NCBI GenBank assembly: GCA_035461175.1
Contig: DATHVR010000151.1
Location: forward strand, 1-64,000
Source: DATHVR01 sp035461175
GTDB lineage: Bacteria > Actinomycetota > Acidimicrobiia > Spongiisociales > ZC4RG35
Length of the DNA: 64,000 nt
Reading direction: 5' to 3'
Of the stretch, positions 62,583 to 64,000 are shown piece by piece. Position numbers and translations under genes: made by a program. The notes under the pieces were generated by a model. It was not told the origin of the DNA. It worked only from the letters and a program-made list of their open reading frames with translations, and did not search any database. The stretch's first letter is position 1. Every line of letters starts with the position of its first letter.

Positions 62583-64000
62583 ACACCGAAGAACGGGTCC
62601 GCCTCCACCTCCAGGCGAAAGCCGGCCGACTCGACGCCCCCGATCGCCTCGAGGAAGTGATGCGGGAAGGCCGCCTGCGACGGATCCGCCGCCAGACCGC
62701 CACGGTGCTGGGAGCAGCCGCGCTGGTGGCCGCAGTGGTGGGACTGGCCGCCAACCTCATTCCCGACACCCAGGGGACGGTCGCCGTCTCGCCCGACACA
62801 ACGACCTCCGACCCGGCCACCACCACCACCTCCACCTCCATCCCCGGGGCCGTGGACGTCGCCGCCCCGGCCGGGATCCTGGTGGTGGACGCCGGTGGGA
62901 TCACCTCGCTGGCACGCGACGGGTCGCCCGGCATCGCCATCGCCGGCGACCCCACCCATCCCATCGCCACCGTCTTCCCCGACCAGATGGGCGGGATCAT
63001 CTACCAGCACGCCACCACCCCGCTGCCCTGGGAGCAGGGCACGCTGCTGTGGTTGCGAGCAGGAGCGGACTCCCCCGAGCCGCTGGCGGTCCCCGCGCCG
63101 GGCGTTCGCCTCACCCCGGTGGGGCCGGCGCTCTCGACCGGATTCGTCTACCTGCTGGTTGAGCCGACCGAAGCGGACCCCGAGACCGTGATCATGGTCG
63201 TGGACCTGGCCGACGGCGTTCATGAGGAGATCGCTCCCCTGGCGCCCACCGAGGAGGTGAGCGTCGGCGGCGACCTCCTGGCGGTGGTCGATCGAACCGA
63301 CGTCATGTGTCCCGAACTGCGCCTGATCGACGTCCACGGGGCACCCCGGCAGTCCCCGCTGGCCGACTGCCTGCCCGTCGGCGCAGGGATCAGCGTTTCC
63401 TCCGATGGCAGCCGGTTGGCACTGCTGGCCGCCGGGACACTGACCGAGTACCACCTCGCCACAGGTGAGGCAGGACGACAGATCGGGATTCCGGACGGCT
63501 ATATGGTCACCTCGGGTGCCGGCGGCTGGGCGGTACGGACACCCGAGGAGGTCCGTCTGATCGGGCCCGGCTGGGAGGAATCGCTTCCCGCGGTCGAATC
63601 CGGCTGGGTGGTGCCGTTTGCCCGCCTCGATCTCGGTGCGAATCCCACCCTGGAGTCGGGATCCGATCAGCTTCCTTGTGTGCCGACGGAGCTGGATCTC
63701 CCCGGTCAGGATCTGCCCGCTCCGGTCGTCGAGACGCGAAGGGCTCTGTTCGACCTCGCCTCGACCTGTGACTACGAGGGACTGGCGGCACTGGTCGCCG
63801 TGGATGGCACCACCATCTCCTACGGAGCTCCCGATGATCCCGTTGCCTTCTGGGTGGGGGAAGCCCGTAGCGGCACCGAGCCGCTGTCGGTGCTGGCACG
63901 GCTCCTCGCCATGACACCCGGGTGGCATGCCGATGGTTGGTATGGCTGGCCGGCGGTCCACGTCGATCCCGGCACCGAGGCCTACTGGGAGGAACTCGAG
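62579..64000 (+). CDS. Large membrane-anchored partner of the ECF sigma factor (partial)
   Basis: Reads from ATG 62579, overlapping the sigma TGA as ATGA, with no stop to the window end (474 codons so far). A charged cytoplasmic part (about 1-40, rich in Arg), one helix (ATVLGAAALVAAVVGLAANLI), a Thr/Ser-rich linker, then an outside domain with repeated short beta motifs and cysteines (MCPELRLID, ADCLPV, SDQLPCVP, STCDYEG). Probably an anti-sigma or signal-sensing protein; that role is inferred from coupling and topology. Confidence 0.75.
   Translation, partial: MNTEERVRLHLQAKAGRLDAPDRLEEVMREGRLRRIRRQTATVLGAAALVAAVVGLAANLIPDTQGTVAVSPDTTTSDPATTTTSTSIPGAVDVAAPAGILVVDAGGITSLARDGSPGIAIAGDPTHPIATVFPDQMGGIIYQHATTPLPWEQGTLLWLRAGADSPEPLAVPAPGVRLTPVGPALSTGFVYLLVEPTEADPETVIMVVDLADGVHEEIAPLAPTEEVSVGGDLLAVVDRTDVMCPELRLIDVHGAPRQSPLADCLPVGAGISVSSDGSRLALLAAGTLTEYHLATGEAGRQIGIPDGYMVTSGAGGWAVRTPEEVRLIGPGWEESLPAVESGWVVPFARLDLGANPTLESGSDQLPCVPTELDLPGQDLPAPVVETRRALFDLASTCDYEGLAALVAVDGTTISYGAPDDPVAFWVGEARSGTEPLSVLARLLAMTPGWHADGWYGWPAVHVDPGTEAYWEELE

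Noticed and set aside
1..64000. tRNA, rRNA, prophage, insertion sequence or integron
   Set aside because: No tRNA or rRNA core sequences, transposase or integrase motifs, or terminal repeats of an insertion element were seen on either strand by reading.

Overview
This 64 kb window is dense, GC-rich chromosomal DNA with many GTG/TTG starts and 4-base start/stop overlaps. It carries lipoproteins with Thr/Pro-rich linkers, ECF sigma factors paired with one-helix membrane partners, a GatCAB amidotransferase, a two-gene dynamin-like pair and peptide ABC transport. This fits an uncultured high-GC actinobacterium, most like Acidimicrobiia or a neighbouring class; that placement is inferred from gene style, not from a marker gene. 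No rRNA, tRNA, CRISPR array, insertion sequence, phage or plasmid gene was seen, so it looks like core chromosome. Several genes are typical of thermophiles or salt-stressed organisms: an archaeal-type HerA/NurA plus SbcC/SbcD set, a mannosylglycerate synthase, and a small LEA-like repeat protein.

Layout. 0-5 kb: acyl-CoA synthetase tail, lysA, a rhodanese/sufE divergent pair, an SDR dehydrogenase, murI and a MerR-like regulator. 5-12.7 kb: menF facing a minus-strand run of an unknown Glu/Pro-repeat protein, gamma carbonic anhydrase, manC, a lipoprotein cytochrome c, menC and menD. 12.8-15.8 kb: gcvP under a single-aptamer glycine riboswitch. 15.9-22.9 kb: an EamA exporter, then a peptide ABC transporter whose binding protein is transcribed away from its permease/ATPase operon. 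23-28.6 kb: ECF sigma with partner, then sbcD-sbcC-nurA. 28.6-33 kb: a serpin lipoprotein, a fluoride-riboswitch crcB-crcB-DUF190 operon, and herA. 33-36 kb: mannosylglycerate synthase, EamA, HIT and GNAT. 36-46 kb: PQQ-type sugar dehydrogenase, a frameshifted UMF1 transporter, LapA-like, nuclease-LTD lipoprotein, LEA-like, aspartate aminotransferase, a doubly frameshifted monooxygenase-like pseudogene, an MDR dehydrogenase, a second UMF1 transporter, an ADP-ribosylglycohydrolase-like protein and a lipid kinase. 46-55 kb: paired GTPases, FAD oxidoreductase, small lipoprotein, PD-(D/E)XK-like protein, VanW protein. 55-64 kb: pyruvate kinase, HAD, gatCAB, a GH57-like protein, and an ECF sigma with a large membrane-anchored partner cut by the window end.

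How they work together. SbcD (Mre11), SbcC (Rad50), NurA and HerA are the four parts of the archaeal double-strand-break resection machine, here split into two nearby same-strand transcription units. ManC makes GDP-mannose, which mannosylglycerate synthase joins to glycerate to make a compatible solute. MenF, MenD and MenC are three steps of the o-succinylbenzoate route to menaquinone and sit with a membrane-anchored cytochrome c. CrcB1/CrcB2 are probably the two halves of a fluoride channel controlled by a fluoride riboswitch; that riboswitch also shows that the most upstream ATG of crcB2 is not its start. Intergenic gaps hold a family of degenerate 7-base-register tandem repeats, the most unusual non-coding signal in the window.
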